The notes under the pieces are model-generated. The model had not been told where the DNA came from. It did not search any database and saw nothing but the letters and a program-made list of their open reading frames with translations. Shown one piece after another: positions 27,814-37,071 of a stretch of DNA of 64,000 nucleotides. The number at the start of each line of letters is the position of its first letter. Within the stretch, counting starts at the first letter, position 1. Source of the DNA: Desulfobacter sp. (lineage in GTDB: Bacteria; Desulfobacterota; Desulfobacteria; Desulfobacterales; Desulfobacteraceae); the NCBI GenBank assembly GCA_028768545.1, contig CP054838.1, forward strand, positions 4,027,001 through 4,091,000, read 5' to 3'. The position numbers and the translations under genes are program-made.

Positions 27814-29363
27814 TTTTCAGGATATCCTGTTATGGCTTGAATATCTCGGTATAAAGGGGAAAGGGACTTGTACATTTTTTTGTATACCCGCTGGTACAAA
27901 TCCGCATAAATACTGACATGGTCTGGATTGGGGGTAAATTGCCTGGCAGGCCGTGTCATGTTTGATGCTGCCGAGCAAATACTGTCATAGGCACCGATTC
28001 CTTTGGCCGTTAGCACGGCAGCCCCCAGGCCGGAGGTTTCATGGGTGGCCGCCTTGACCATGGGCAGGTTAAAAATATCTGCGGCAATCTGGCAGATGGC
28101 GTTGCTCTGGGAAGCTCCCCCTGACAGAACGGCCTGACGAACCTTTACCCGGCCCTTGGCCTGGATACGTTCCATGCCTTCGAGCAGGGCAAATCCCAGG
28201 CCCTCGATCACGGCCCGGTAGACATGATCCTTGGTATGGACATCTCCAAACCCGATCATGGCACCCTTGGCATTGGGATGATCCAGGCCCGGCCCCCAAT
28301 AGGGCTGGACCAAAAGGCCCATGGCACCGGGAGGCGTTCTTTCCAGGCATTGATCCAATAATTGTTCAGGAGCAATCCCCAAAGCATGGGCTGTTTCCAC
28401 CTCTTTTTGGGCAAACTCCTTTTTAAACCATGAAATCATCCAGAACCCCCTGAAAATCTCCACCTCAGGGTTATAGCACCCGGGAACAGGTGCAGGATAG
28501 GGGGGCATCAGAGGGATGGCTTCAAAATATTTTTTTGTTGTGGTCTGAACCGTGGCCGTGGTGCCGAAACTCAACGAAATCATGGTCTGGTCCACCACGC
28601 CGGAGCCCAGGGTTTCACATCCTTTATCCGACCCGCAGGCCACCACGGGAATATTGGCCGGAATGCCGGTCAAATCGCAAGCCTCCTGGGTTGTTCGCCC
28701 TAAAATTTCTCCGGAAGGGACCAGGCGAGGCAGTTTAGATGCTTCCACGGGAAAAAGCTTGCGGGTCAGCCCCCAGGTCCCGGACCATTTTTGTCTTTTA
28801 TAATCAAAGGGAAGATGCCCGATCTGGGAGGCGGTTGCATCTGCAAAATTGCGGGTGAGCTTAAAATTTAAAAACCCTGAGACCTGGAGGTATTTATGGG
28901 TGGCCTCCCAGATATCCGGCTGATTCTGACGAATCCAATTGCACTTACCCTGGGCCTGGGCCTCCATGAGTTTTGTCTCAAGGCCGGCCAGTTTCACACC
29001 GGCATTGAGCAGGCCCGAGACGGCAAACTCAGGTTGGGCCACCCGCTGGTCCAGCCAGACAATGGCCGGCCTCAGCACCCTACCCTCCTCGTCCACATTG
29101 ATCATGGTGGCCCGCTGGGAGGTCACCCCCACCCCTGCAAGGGAGGCAATGAGTTCAGGGGTTTTCTCCTTTAAAATCCGGCAGGCGTTTACCAGGCTGT
29201 CCCAATAAATTTTAGGGTCCTGCTCTGCCAGTCCCGGCCCCGGGCTGACATAGGGAGGATACTCAATTTTCTCGTTGGCAAGCATCCTGCCCTCCAGGCT
29301 GAACACAAGGGCCCTGAGGCTCTGGGTGCCGCAGTCAACGGCCAATATGGTTTTAGTTGTCAT
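27810..29363 (-). CDS. FGGY-family carbohydrate kinase
   Basis: 517 residues with both FGGY ATPase halves: AVDCGTQSLRALVF at the N-terminus, the substrate-side Asp in RPAIVWLDQR, SLSFGTTATVQT in the middle, and VLSGGASQSNAICQIAADIFNLPM for the second ATP-site block. The family includes glycerol, xylulose and erythritol kinases. The operon partner GlpD suggests glycerol or a related triose/polyol, but the sequence is not a canonical GlpK (no clear SRT/DQ pattern of glycerol kinases). It begins 1 bp after the glpD stop and overlaps the next gene by 4 bp. Confidence 0.85.
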   Translation of the reverse strand: MTTKTILAVDCGTQSLRALVFSLEGRMLANEKIEYPPYVSPGPGLAEQDPKIYWDSLVNACRILKEKTPELIASLAGVGVTSQRATMINVDEEGRVLRPAIVWLDQRVAQPEFAVSGLLNAGVKLAGLETKLMEAQAQGKCNWIRQNQPDIWEATHKYLQVSGFLNFKLTRNFADATASQIGHLPFDYKRQKWSGTWGLTRKLFPVEASKLPRLVPSGEILGRTTQEACDLTGIPANIPVVACGSDKGCETLGSGVVDQTMISLSFGTTATVQTTTKKYFEAIPLMPPYPAPVPGCYNPEVEIFRGFWMISWFKKEFAQKEVETAHALGIAPEQLLDQCLERTPPGAMGLLVQPYWGPGLDHPNAKGAMIGFGDVHTKDHVYRAVIEGLGFALLEGMERIQAKGRVKVRQAVLSGGASQSNAICQIAADIFNLPMVKAATHETSGLGAAVLTAKGIGAYDSICSAASNMTRPARQFTPNPDHVSIYADLYQRVYKKMYKSLSPLYRDIQAITGYPEK

Positions 29364-29364
29364 A

Positions 29365-30915
29365 TCACCCCTGTCCGGGCCGGGGGGAATAGGCCCGGTC
29401 CCACAACTGCTTGTAATTTAAGATTTCTGTTTTCCATTGGTCCGGGTCCCAGTCCAGAAAGGGGGAGACCTGTTTTTGGATCCTGTCCATGATGTCCATT
29501 CCCCCATTGGGCAAAACCAGGCCGATCCGCACTCGCCGGAGAAGCAGGTCAGACAGATGGCGAACCTGTTCTGCCCTTGCCCCGTGAATCAGTTCTGCCC
29601 ACAGGGTATGGGAGGATCCCACACATTCACTTGCCCGGGAATTGAACAGATCTGTCATGGCCTCTGCCCTGGCACCGTAGCGGCCCTGAAGTCTCAACAA
29701 TTGACCAGGGCTTAACCCCAACCTGCCAGAATGCCATTTCAAATGGTCCTGCGGTTTTTTTCCTTTTTCAGGCTTTGGCAGCCAGGCGCCTGCGGCCCGT
29801 AGGGCATCTTTTGCAAGCAGGCTGAAGGTGGTCAGTTTCCCTCCGGTCACCGTGACAAGCCCCTTATCCTTCCATACCACATGCTCTCGGGACTCCTTTG
29901 ATGCCTGTTTTTTCTTTTTGCTCAGCACCGGCCTGACTCCGCAAATGGATGACAGGGCATTGTCAACGCCCAAGTCAAGGTGGGGGAAAATAAACCCCAG
30001 TCCTTCCATGAGGTAATCAATCTCCTGGTTTGTGATGGACGGATCCTGTTCCAGATTTCCCTTAAAATCCATGTCTGTGGTGCCGAGCACAAGGCAGCCT
30101 TCCCATGGAAAAAGAAAGACCGGCCGCCTGTCTCTGGGATGGATAAATGAAATCACCCGATCCAAGTCAAGACTGTCACCCGGAAAAATCAAATGACTCC
30201 CCCTCAGGGGCCGAATGTGAAACCCTTTAACCGGAGAGGGATGAAGTTTTTCTGCAAAGGCACCTGTGGCGTTGATCACCACGGAAGTTGCAATCTGTCT
30301 TTGGTTTCCGGTATCAGCCTCTTTGATCTGCACCGCCCTGACCCGGCCCTGTCTGTCCCGGTCAATTTTCACGGCAGCGGTATAATTTAAGGCATGCCCG
30401 CCCATGTCGCAGGCATCAAAAATCAACCGGAGTACCAAACGGGCATCATCCACCTGGGCATCCATAAACCCCACGCTTGATGCCAACGCATCCGGACAAA
30501 TTCCCCGGACCATTTCCAGGGTGGTCTCCCGGTTAAAAAAACAATGCTGGCGCTGCCCTGCCATGAGGCTATAGATGGAAAGCCCGGTTTTAATAGTGGT
30601 TTTAGAGGGCCCGTAATTTTTATAGATGGGCATGATAAAATCCAAAGGGGTAACCAGGCCGGGATAGGCCGAAAGCATTCGCTGGCGCTCCTTGACGGCA
30701 GACCGTGTCAACAAAAATTTTCCCTCTTTAAGGTAACGCAGTCCCCCGTGGACCATTTTAGAAGATCGGCTGGAGGTGCCCCAGGCAAAATCCTGGGATT
30801 CCACCAGCAAGAGTTTTAGCCCCAGGTGAACAGCCCGGTGAAACACCCCGGCACCTGTCACCCCGCCGCCCACGATCACCAGGTCATAGGCAGAATCAAT
30901 ATCATTCATCCTCAT
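29365..30915 (-). CDS. glpD: FAD-dependent glycerol-3-phosphate dehydrogenase (GlpD family)
   Basis: 516 residues from ATG 30915, chosen because GGGAGG lies six bases upstream; an in-frame ATG also exists at 30909. The Rossmann dinucleotide motif VIVGGGVTGAGVFHRA is at residue about 12, then SSRSSKMVHGGLRYLKEG, GSHLIFPG, and the late VTGGKLTTFSLLA, all typical of GlpD. It oxidises glycerol-3-phosphate to DHAP at the membrane and passes electrons to quinone. The start overlaps the regulator gene, so the two are translationally coupled. DHAP is the backbone of alkyl-DHAP synthesis by the third enzyme of the operon. Confidence 0.9.
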   Translation of the reverse strand: MRMNDIDSAYDLVIVGGGVTGAGVFHRAVHLGLKLLLVESQDFAWGTSSRSSKMVHGGLRYLKEGKFLLTRSAVKERQRMLSAYPGLVTPLDFIMPIYKNYGPSKTTIKTGLSIYSLMAGQRQHCFFNRETTLEMVRGICPDALASSVGFMDAQVDDARLVLRLIFDACDMGGHALNYTAAVKIDRDRQGRVRAVQIKEADTGNQRQIATSVVINATGAFAEKLHPSPVKGFHIRPLRGSHLIFPGDSLDLDRVISFIHPRDRRPVFLFPWEGCLVLGTTDMDFKGNLEQDPSITNQEIDYLMEGLGFIFPHLDLGVDNALSSICGVRPVLSKKKKQASKESREHVVWKDKGLVTVTGGKLTTFSLLAKDALRAAGAWLPKPEKGKKPQDHLKWHSGRLGLSPGQLLRLQGRYGARAEAMTDLFNSRASECVGSSHTLWAELIHGARAEQVRHLSDLLLRRVRIGLVLPNGGMDIMDRIQKQVSPFLDWDPDQWKTEILNYKQLWDRAYSPRPGQG

Positions 30916-31603
30916 GTTCAGCCTCCCAGAGGTCATGGGCCTGGACCATTGCCGATTCAACCAGACCATAAACGTCCTCGCCCTTTTCTATGGCCATTTT
31001 AAGGTCTGAATAATATTGGCGAGAGCTTTTTTCTGCTTTTTTCATCATAAAATACCCTTCCCCAAGAAGATGGTATACCCGTGCAAAATCGTTGAATATC
31101 ATTATCAATACCGGATTCTTTGCCGTTTTCACCATCAAGGTCTGAAGCTCCCAGTCAAACCGGGCAAAAGAGGCCGGATCAAGAGAGGTGGGCAGCCCGG
31201 TATCTAAAAATTCAACAATGGCCATGGGATCGTTTTCCACCGCCTGCCGCGCAGCTCCCGGAAGAATCATGCACCTTGCCTTGAGCAGATGCAGAACCAT
31301 ATCCCAGGAAAGATAATCCCCATACTTGGCCAGGGTGGTTAAAATACCCAATCCCCCCTGGGATAAATAATCATTTACCCGGGTAGGCTTACCATGGGCA
31401 ATGGTGACCCAGCCTTCCCTTGCAAGACGCTGCAGGGTCTCCCTGAGCGTGGGCCGGGTCACCCCGAGACTCTGGGCCAAAACCCGCTCTCCGGGCAGAG
31501 CGTCCCCGGGTTCATAGGATCTGTCCAAAATGGCTTCAAGGATCTTGCGCTCTGCAAACTCGGCCGGTTTCAAGGGTTTTTCCATCTGTTCCAATAAAGG
31601 CAT
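30902..31603 (-). CDS. fadR: FadR-type GntR-family transcriptional regulator
   Basis: 233 residues. The winged helix (GDALPGERVLAQSLGVTRPTLRETLQRLAREGWVTI, over residues about 37-72) is followed by HGKPTRVNDYLSQGGLGILTTLAKYG, which closely follows E. coli FadR rather than generic FCD-type GntR regulators; the C-terminal helices fit the FadR_C acyl-CoA-binding domain. Such proteins release DNA when long-chain acyl-CoA binds. A FadR-like operator overlaps its own -10 box. It is the first gene of the glpD-kinase-AGPS operon and overlaps glpD by 14 bp. Confidence 0.85.
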   Translation of the reverse strand: MPLLEQMEKPLKPAEFAERKILEAILDRSYEPGDALPGERVLAQSLGVTRPTLRETLQRLAREGWVTIAHGKPTRVNDYLSQGGLGILTTLAKYGDYLSWDMVLHLLKARCMILPGAARQAVENDPMAIVEFLDTGLPTSLDPASFARFDWELQTLMVKTAKNPVLIMIFNDFARVYHLLGEGYFMMKKAEKSSRQYYSDLKMAIEKGEDVYGLVESAMVQAHDLWEAEHEDE

Positions 31604-31633
31604 GTGGTCCTCATAAAATAAATTGTTTCTGGT

Positions 31634-31667
31634 AAGAGGTCATACCAGTTCCATTTTCCCTTGTCAA
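31634..31667 (-). promoter_or_regulatory. Promoter with overlapping FadR-like operator
   Basis: On the minus strand TTGACA (31662-31667) and TATGAC (31639-31644) are exactly 17 bases apart. The 17-mer AACTGGTATGACCTCTT (31634-31650) covers the -10 box and resembles known enterobacterial FadR sites such as the fadBA operator (shared CTGGTA and GACC). Start of transcription would be about 30 bp before the fadR ATG. This predicts autorepression of the whole operon. Confidence 0.6.
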
Positions 31668-31812
31668 CCCGCCAGCCCCGCCATGGCAAAAAGCGTTGGT
31701 TGATCTCCGGGAATATCAGGTTTTGACAATTGAACGGCACTGCTTCAGCCCCGGAACTGAGCCCTATCGGATGTTTACCCCCTTGAAAGCCATTTCAGCA
31801 GGGCCCGGACCT

Positions 31813-32550
31813 TCAGACCGGCTGAATCCTGTCAAAAGGAACACAATGATAATGGCTAAAATTAATGGGAAATCGGCTTTCAACGGCTGCGGCAATGGTC
31901 AGGTTTTGACCTGGCCGCCATCTGAAAAACTGCCACCCCTCCCCTGTTCCGGCCGGGTCTGTAAATTTGATCCTGTCTTGAGGTCCCAAATCAAAGGAAA
32001 AACTGTCCAGAGGGATGGACAACCCCTTGGCCCTGGCCTTGATATAGGCCTCTTTTAAAGTCCAGATATCAAAAAGAATCTGATGGCGTCTTGACCCGGA
32101 ATATTGACGGACCATCTCCGCCTCTTTTTTTGAAAAAAAGCGGTCTGCCACCCCAAGGCTTATGGATCTGTCCACCTGCTCCACATCCACCCCGATCTCA
32201 TGGGTGATGCCAAGGCCCAGAACCACCGCTCCCGGGGTGTGGGAAAGGTTGAACTTAATATCCAACCCCAGCCGGTCTGCCTGTTCCTTTAAAATGGCGG
32301 GCTTGCCAAAAGAGTTGCAAAAAAAAGAAAAATATTCAGGCGCCCTGCCCGTATAGGCTGAGAGCAGATACCGCACCAGGGCCCGGCTCACAAGACTCAG
32401 GTGACGGTCCTTTTCAAATCGGTACCGGCCCACTTTTTCACGTTCCTCCCTTGAAAGCACAGACTCATATTCTTTTAACAGAGCTGTGTCATTGATCTTG
32501 TCTGCTTTGACATAAAAAAGATGAACCTGGTCTGAATCCAACGAAATCAT
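31813..32550 (-). CDS. 4'-phosphopantetheinyl transferase (Sfp type)
   Basis: 245 residues, normal for the Sfp/Gsp group. Motifs: FNLSHTPGAVVLGLG, GVDVEQVDRS (metal-binding Asp and Glu) and IWTLKEAYIKARAKGL, which contains the W-x-x-K-E-A-Y signature. It transfers the phosphopantetheine arm from CoA to carrier proteins. Its start overlaps the malonyltransferase stop by 4 bp, so it is part of a three-gene carrier-protein operon, yet no carrier protein or ketosynthase is in the window. Confidence 0.9.
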   Translation of the reverse strand: MISLDSDQVHLFYVKADKINDTALLKEYESVLSREEREKVGRYRFEKDRHLSLVSRALVRYLLSAYTGRAPEYFSFFCNSFGKPAILKEQADRLGLDIKFNLSHTPGAVVLGLGITHEIGVDVEQVDRSISLGVADRFFSKKEAEMVRQYSGSRRHQILFDIWTLKEAYIKARAKGLSIPLDSFSFDLGPQDRIKFTDPAGTGEGWQFFRWRPGQNLTIAAAVESRFPINFSHYHCVPFDRIQPV

Positions 32551-33401
32551 GATTCGCGGCCTTTTAAAATCGGGGGTATCATACGGGTCAACACCCGTCC
32601 CGGCCCTGTTTCCACAAAGGTCGTGGTTCCCTGTCCTGCCATGTAGCGAACAGAGTCCATCCAGCGCACAGGAGAAATCATCTGGCGCCAGAGCAGTGCT
32701 TTGATTTCATCCCGGGGATAGGGTTTTGCCAAAACATTGGAGATTACGGGAATCTTTGGCCGGCCAAAGGAAAACCGGTCCAGATATGCCTTGAACTCAA
32801 GGGCGGCCGGCTTCATGAACGAGGCATGAAACGCGCCTGAGACCTTGAGAATTACATACCGGGTGCCGGCCATCTGTTCAAACAAGGGTTTGGCAGCCTC
32901 AATCCGCTCCCGAAGACCTGAAACAACGGTCTGGGACGGGGTATTGAAATTGGCGATTTCAATATCCGTCATCTTGTTGGTCTCAAGGCAGTCCCGGATC
33001 TTATCGGGCCCCGGCCCGATGATGGCGGCCATGCCCCCGTTTTTCGCATTGGCCATGAGCCGCCCCCTTTTTTGAACCAGTTTCAGCCCGGTGGAAAAAT
33101 CAATGGCCCCTGAGGCGGCCAGGGCATTGTACTCCCCCAGGCTGTGGCCGGCCAGGAAACAAGGGGGGGGAATCCTTTTTTTTTCTTGCTCAGCATAGGC
33201 CATGGCATTGACCACAAACATTAAAGGCTGGGTATATTGGGTAAGATCCATTTTTTTTGCCGGATCAGACAAACAGACCTCCCTGACGGAAAACCCCAGA
33301 ATTTGGTCGGCCTGGCTGACAAGAGAGTCAAACTGGTCAAACAGGTCTTGGCCCATCCCTTTTTTCTGGGACCCCTGGCCGGGAAAAAGAACAGCTCTCA
33401 T
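32547..33401 (-). CDS. fabD: ACP S-malonyltransferase / trans-acting acyltransferase (FabD family)
   Basis: 284 residues. LFPGQGSQKKGMG at the N-terminus, the catalytic AGHSLGEYNALAASGAI with the nucleophilic serine, SGAFHASFM with the active-site histidine, and ISNVLAKPY and ETGPGRVLTRMI near the end. It moves malonyl from CoA to a carrier protein. The GAFH motif fits malonyl selectivity. Overlapping starts and stops tie it to a broken acyltransferase and a PPTase, so it resembles the free-standing acyltransferase of a polyketide-like system more than the housekeeping fabD, though it could be either. Confidence 0.88.
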   Translation of the reverse strand: MRAVLFPGQGSQKKGMGQDLFDQFDSLVSQADQILGFSVREVCLSDPAKKMDLTQYTQPLMFVVNAMAYAEQEKKRIPPPCFLAGHSLGEYNALAASGAIDFSTGLKLVQKRGRLMANAKNGGMAAIIGPGPDKIRDCLETNKMTDIEIANFNTPSQTVVSGLRERIEAAKPLFEQMAGTRYVILKVSGAFHASFMKPAALEFKAYLDRFSFGRPKIPVISNVLAKPYPRDEIKALLWRQMISPVRWMDSVRYMAGQGTTTFVETGPGRVLTRMIPPILKGRES

Positions 33402-33892
33402 CTTTGAATTTCTTCCTTTTTCACCTTGTTTAAGTTTCGGATTTCATTTTTCACCCGGGTCAAAGTCCTGAAAATTTTAATTTTCCCCGAAAGCCTCTTG
33501 TTCTGGCGGACAAATCCTGACATCGCCCCTCCGGGCCCAAGGTCGTAAATGTTCACAAATCCGGAAAAAGGCTCTGGCCCTTGGGTCAATCCCAGGGCCA
33601 GGAAGTTCAAGGCCTTTGAAAAAAGCACCGGCGTTGCTCCGATTCTGACCAAAATATCAAGATCCACAGGGCAGAGCAACTGTCCGGTAACACAGGAAAT
33701 AATATCCATTTGGGGCCTGCCATATAAAAAATTCACCACAGAGCCTAATCCCTGCTGCCTTGGAATCTGATCCAATGCATCCATCCAGGACTTGAAAACA
33801 GGCTCTGCCCGATAGAGGCCAGCACCCATGCCCTGGTATTGAGCCCCCTGGCCGGCAAATAAAAAAATGGTTGAATACCGGGTGTTTTTCAT
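33398..33892 (-). pseudogene. Acyltransferase-domain protein lacking its catalytic core
   Basis: 164 residues, about half the family length. The N-terminus IFLFAGQGAQYQGMGAGLY and the C-terminus VNIYDLGPGGAMSGFV are normal acyltransferase ends, but the middle with the GHSxGE nucleophile and the H of the catalytic pair is missing; the two ends join in frame after VVNFLYG. It may be an in-frame deletion of a PKS or FAS acyltransferase. It overlaps the malonyltransferase start by 4 bp, so it is still part of the operon. A non-catalytic role is possible but unsupported. Confidence 0.65.
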
Positions 33893-34074
33893 TTGAACAT
33901 GATATCACACCCTGTACCCGGATCCAAACCCCACCCGGTAACGGCTGGAAACATGGGAACAAACCATGGCAATCCCCTAAAATAAATGGTATGATCCCTG
34001 GCAGTTATCCAAAAAAGTATTATAAAAAAACATGAAAATAAAATATATATTCCATAAGGCTGACCTGGTTCATA

Positions 34075-36237
34075 ATGGGTACCATTAAACAATTTATCAT
34101 TAAAAAAACCACGCCGGCGCACCTGACAGCACAAAACGGTATCCACTATTGGCAGGAACGGGTATTGCTCTCCCTGCTTTTGACCATTGCCCTTCTGGGA
34201 TCTCTCACCTGGATACCCAGCGTTTATCTTTCCATCAAAGAATCCTTGTGGATGGTGGCTGGGGCTGACACCCTGATACTGGGTTTTGGCCTTTTTCTTT
34301 TTTTCAAGCCCTCCCTTTCTTACACCTTCAGGGCCGCTGCCATGGCCGGGATATCATACGTTCTGGGGCTTATCCTGCTTTTTACCCTGGGTCCATTTGG
34401 TGCAGGCCCTTTGTGGCTGTTTTTTTTCCCCATCCTCACCGGAGTGCTCATGGGGACAAAGCCCTCTGTCTGGGCATTGGTCCTAAACGGATTGACCATT
34501 CTTTTTGTGGGAATTTTGATCCAGGTTCACCAAACAGAACTGATGGCCCAGTTCGGGTTCAAATCCTGGGATATTGCCAAGGTAAATCCAGGCATGAAAT
34601 GGGTGGTCATCTCTGCCAACTTCATGCTGCTCAACATCTTGTCCACCATGCTGGTCACCATTGTCCTGACCGGGCTGCACAAATCTTTGATCGAACTTTC
34701 GGTTTCTGAAAAAAAGCACCGGCAAATATTTGAAAATATCCTGGATGTCTATTTTGAATCCAGCCTTGAAGGCACCATCCTTGAAATATCCCCCTCAATT
34801 GAGCAGGTCTCTTCCTATGTCCAGACAGAAATCCGTGGAAAGGCCATCAATGAAGTATATCAGATTCCCCAAGACCGACCCTTTATCTTTGATCTTTTGA
34901 TCAAGGAAAATCAGGTTTCAGGATATGAGCTCGACCTGATGGACAAATCAGGAGAAATTCGAACCTGTTCAATCAATGCCCGGCTGGTCAGGGATGATCA
35001 GGACAAGCCTGAAAAAATCATCGGCATTTTCAGGGATATTTCCGAACAAAAAGCCATTGCCCAAAGGGAAAAGGAATTGGAAGACCGGCTCAACCGCTCC
35101 CAAAAAATGGAAGCCTTGGGCCTGCTGGCAGGCGGTGTGGCACACGATTTAAACAATGTTTTGTCAGGTATTGTCACCTATCCGGACCTTTTGCTCATGG
35201 ATCTTCCTGAAAAAAGCCCGATTGCCAAGGGCCTTAAGGTCATCCAGTCTTCAGGATTAAGGGCCACGGAGATCGTTCAGGACCTGCTCACCCTGTCCCG
35301 GCGGGGGGTCGTTACCCGGGAGGTGGTGGATCTCAACGAAATTGTACAGGACTTTTTACGGATGCCTGAATATGAAAAAATTCTCTCCTTCCATCCCCAT
35401 GTATCAGTTAAAACCCATATCAAGGCCACAGCCCCCCAGTTGAAAGGATCAGCCATCCATCTCCAAAAAACCGTGATGAACCTGATCTCCAATGCTGCCG
35501 AAGCCCAGAAAGAAGGCGGGGTCATTCAGATTTCAACCCGTAACCAGCATTTGGAAAAACCGGTAAAAGGGTATGATCGTGTCCATGAAGGGGACTATCT
35601 GGTCCTGACAGTGGAAGACCAGGGAGAAGGCATTTGCCCTGAAGACGTCAAACGGATTTTTGAACCTTTTTTCACTAAAAAAGTGATGGGACGTTCCGGC
35701 ACAGGCCTTGGCATGGCCGTTGTATGGGGAACGGTTCAGGACCATGACGGGTATATTGATGTGTCTTCAACCCCGGGCAAGGGAACCCGGTTTGACCTTT
35801 ATTTCCCGGTCACGGACGACCTGGTCGAGACGTCCATAGACCCCGTTGACTTTAAAGCGCTTATGGGCAACAAAGAAAGAATCCTCATTGTGGATGATGT
35901 GGACCACCAGCGGCAGATTGCCCTGATTGCCCTTAAACGGCTCGGCTATGATCCGATTGATGTGGGAAGCGGGGAAGAGGCGGTGCAGTTTTTGAAAAAA
36001 CATTCCGCAGACCTTGTGCTGTTGGACATGATCATGGATCCGGGCATTGACGGTTTGGAAACCTTTACCAGAATCATTCAATTCAAACCCGACCAGAAAG
36101 CCGTGATTGCCAGCGGATTTTCCCAAACCCGCCAGGTTAAAAAGACCATGGCCCTGGGGGCGGGTCAGTATCTGAAAAAGCCCTATACCCTTGAAAAAAT
36201 AGGGCTGGCCATTAAAAAAGAACTTGCCCGGGCATGA
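34075..36237 (+). CDS. Hybrid sensor histidine kinase (TM - PAS - HisKA - HATPase - REC)
   Basis: 720 residues. The N-terminal block (about 25-200) has five or six membrane helices and no recognised ligand fold. A PAS domain follows (about 215-330), then a HisKA with GLLAGGVAHDLNNVLSGIV (phosphorylated His about 355), an ATPase domain with DQGEGICPEDVKRIFEPFFTKK and GTGLGMAVVWG, and a C-terminal receiver (about 600-715, ILIVDDVDHQ, LLDMIMDPGIDGLE). The gene is monocistronic and divergent from the carrier-protein operon. Input signal unknown. The H-box belongs to the group that often works with PAS-rich signalling in deltaproteobacteria. Confidence 0.9.
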   Translation: MGTIKQFIIKKTTPAHLTAQNGIHYWQERVLLSLLLTIALLGSLTWIPSVYLSIKESLWMVAGADTLILGFGLFLFFKPSLSYTFRAAAMAGISYVLGLILLFTLGPFGAGPLWLFFFPILTGVLMGTKPSVWALVLNGLTILFVGILIQVHQTELMAQFGFKSWDIAKVNPGMKWVVISANFMLLNILSTMLVTIVLTGLHKSLIELSVSEKKHRQIFENILDVYFESSLEGTILEISPSIEQVSSYVQTEIRGKAINEVYQIPQDRPFIFDLLIKENQVSGYELDLMDKSGEIRTCSINARLVRDDQDKPEKIIGIFRDISEQKAIAQREKELEDRLNRSQKMEALGLLAGGVAHDLNNVLSGIVTYPDLLLMDLPEKSPIAKGLKVIQSSGLRATEIVQDLLTLSRRGVVTREVVDLNEIVQDFLRMPEYEKILSFHPHVSVKTHIKATAPQLKGSAIHLQKTVMNLISNAAEAQKEGGVIQISTRNQHLEKPVKGYDRVHEGDYLVLTVEDQGEGICPEDVKRIFEPFFTKKVMGRSGTGLGMAVVWGTVQDHDGYIDVSSTPGKGTRFDLYFPVTDDLVETSIDPVDFKALMGNKERILIVDDVDHQRQIALIALKRLGYDPIDVGSGEEAVQFLKKHSADLVLLDMIMDPGIDGLETFTRIIQFKPDQKAVIASGFSQTRQVKKTMALGAGQYLKKPYTLEKIGLAIKKELARA

Positions 36238-36419
36238 CCCGCCCTGTGAATTCCTCTATCCTATCTTTTCCCCCCGGACAAAGATAAATTTTCAGATTCG
36301 ACTCTTCCGGGACAAATCGGCCAGGCCCAGATTCCACTACTTTACAAACCCTGGGGACATACTTATATTAAGCCCAAATTTTAATGAGCCCCCTCAATTG
36401 CCAAAAAAGGAGTTATCAC

Positions 36420-37061
36420 GTGAAACAGATCATTGTACTGGCCTCGACCAATCAAAATAAAACCAGGGAGATTCAGAACGTTCTCAAAGAGTATCCTGTT
36501 GAAATTAAAAATCTTTCTGATTTCGGTCCTATCCCGGAAGTCATTGAAGATGGAGAAACTTTTGACGACAATGCCTACAAAAAAGCCTCCTTTACAGCCA
36601 GAGTCCTGGGATACCCTGCCCTGGCAGATGATTCAGGTCTGTGCGTGGAGGCCCTGGACAATGCTCCGGGTGTCTATTCTGCGCGGTATGCCGGTGAAGA
36701 TGCAACCGATGCCCAAAACCTTGCCAAACTCCTTGAGGCCTTAAAAGATGAAGAAAACCGCAAAGCAGCATTTGAATGTGTGATCTCCATTGCCATCCCC
36801 ACAGGACCAGCTCTGACTTATGAAGCCCGGTGTGAAGGGGTCTTGACCCGAAAACCCCAGGGTGAAAACGGATTTGGATATGATCCCATCTTTTATTTCC
36901 CAGAACTCGACAAAACCTTTGCCCAGCTTTCCATGGAAGAAAAAGCCAGGGTCAGCCACAGGGGAAAAGCCTTAACACAAATCACCCAGGAAATGGACAA
37001 GATCCTGGACTGGATTGACATCAACATGCCCAGATTTATCAGGGAACCGTGTAAAAAATAA
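36420..37061 (+). CDS. rdgB: Non-canonical purine NTP pyrophosphatase (RdgB/HAM1)
   Basis: 213 residues from GTG 36420, chosen for the GGAG eight bases upstream and for the typical N-terminus VKQIIVLASTNQNKTREI. ADDSGLCVEALDNAPGVYSARYAG and the late GENGFGYDPIFYFPE and SHRGKAL complete the Ham1 pattern. The enzyme removes dITP, dXTP and related NTPs by hydrolysis to the monophosphate. It lies 10 bp before the nitroreductase gene. Confidence 0.95.
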   Translation: MKQIIVLASTNQNKTREIQNVLKEYPVEIKNLSDFGPIPEVIEDGETFDDNAYKKASFTARVLGYPALADDSGLCVEALDNAPGVYSARYAGEDATDAQNLAKLLEALKDEENRKAAFECVISIAIPTGPALTYEARCEGVLTRKPQGENGFGYDPIFYFPELDKTFAQLSMEEKARVSHRGKALTQITQEMDKILDWIDINMPRFIREPCKK

Positions 37062-37071
37062 GGAGAACTCC

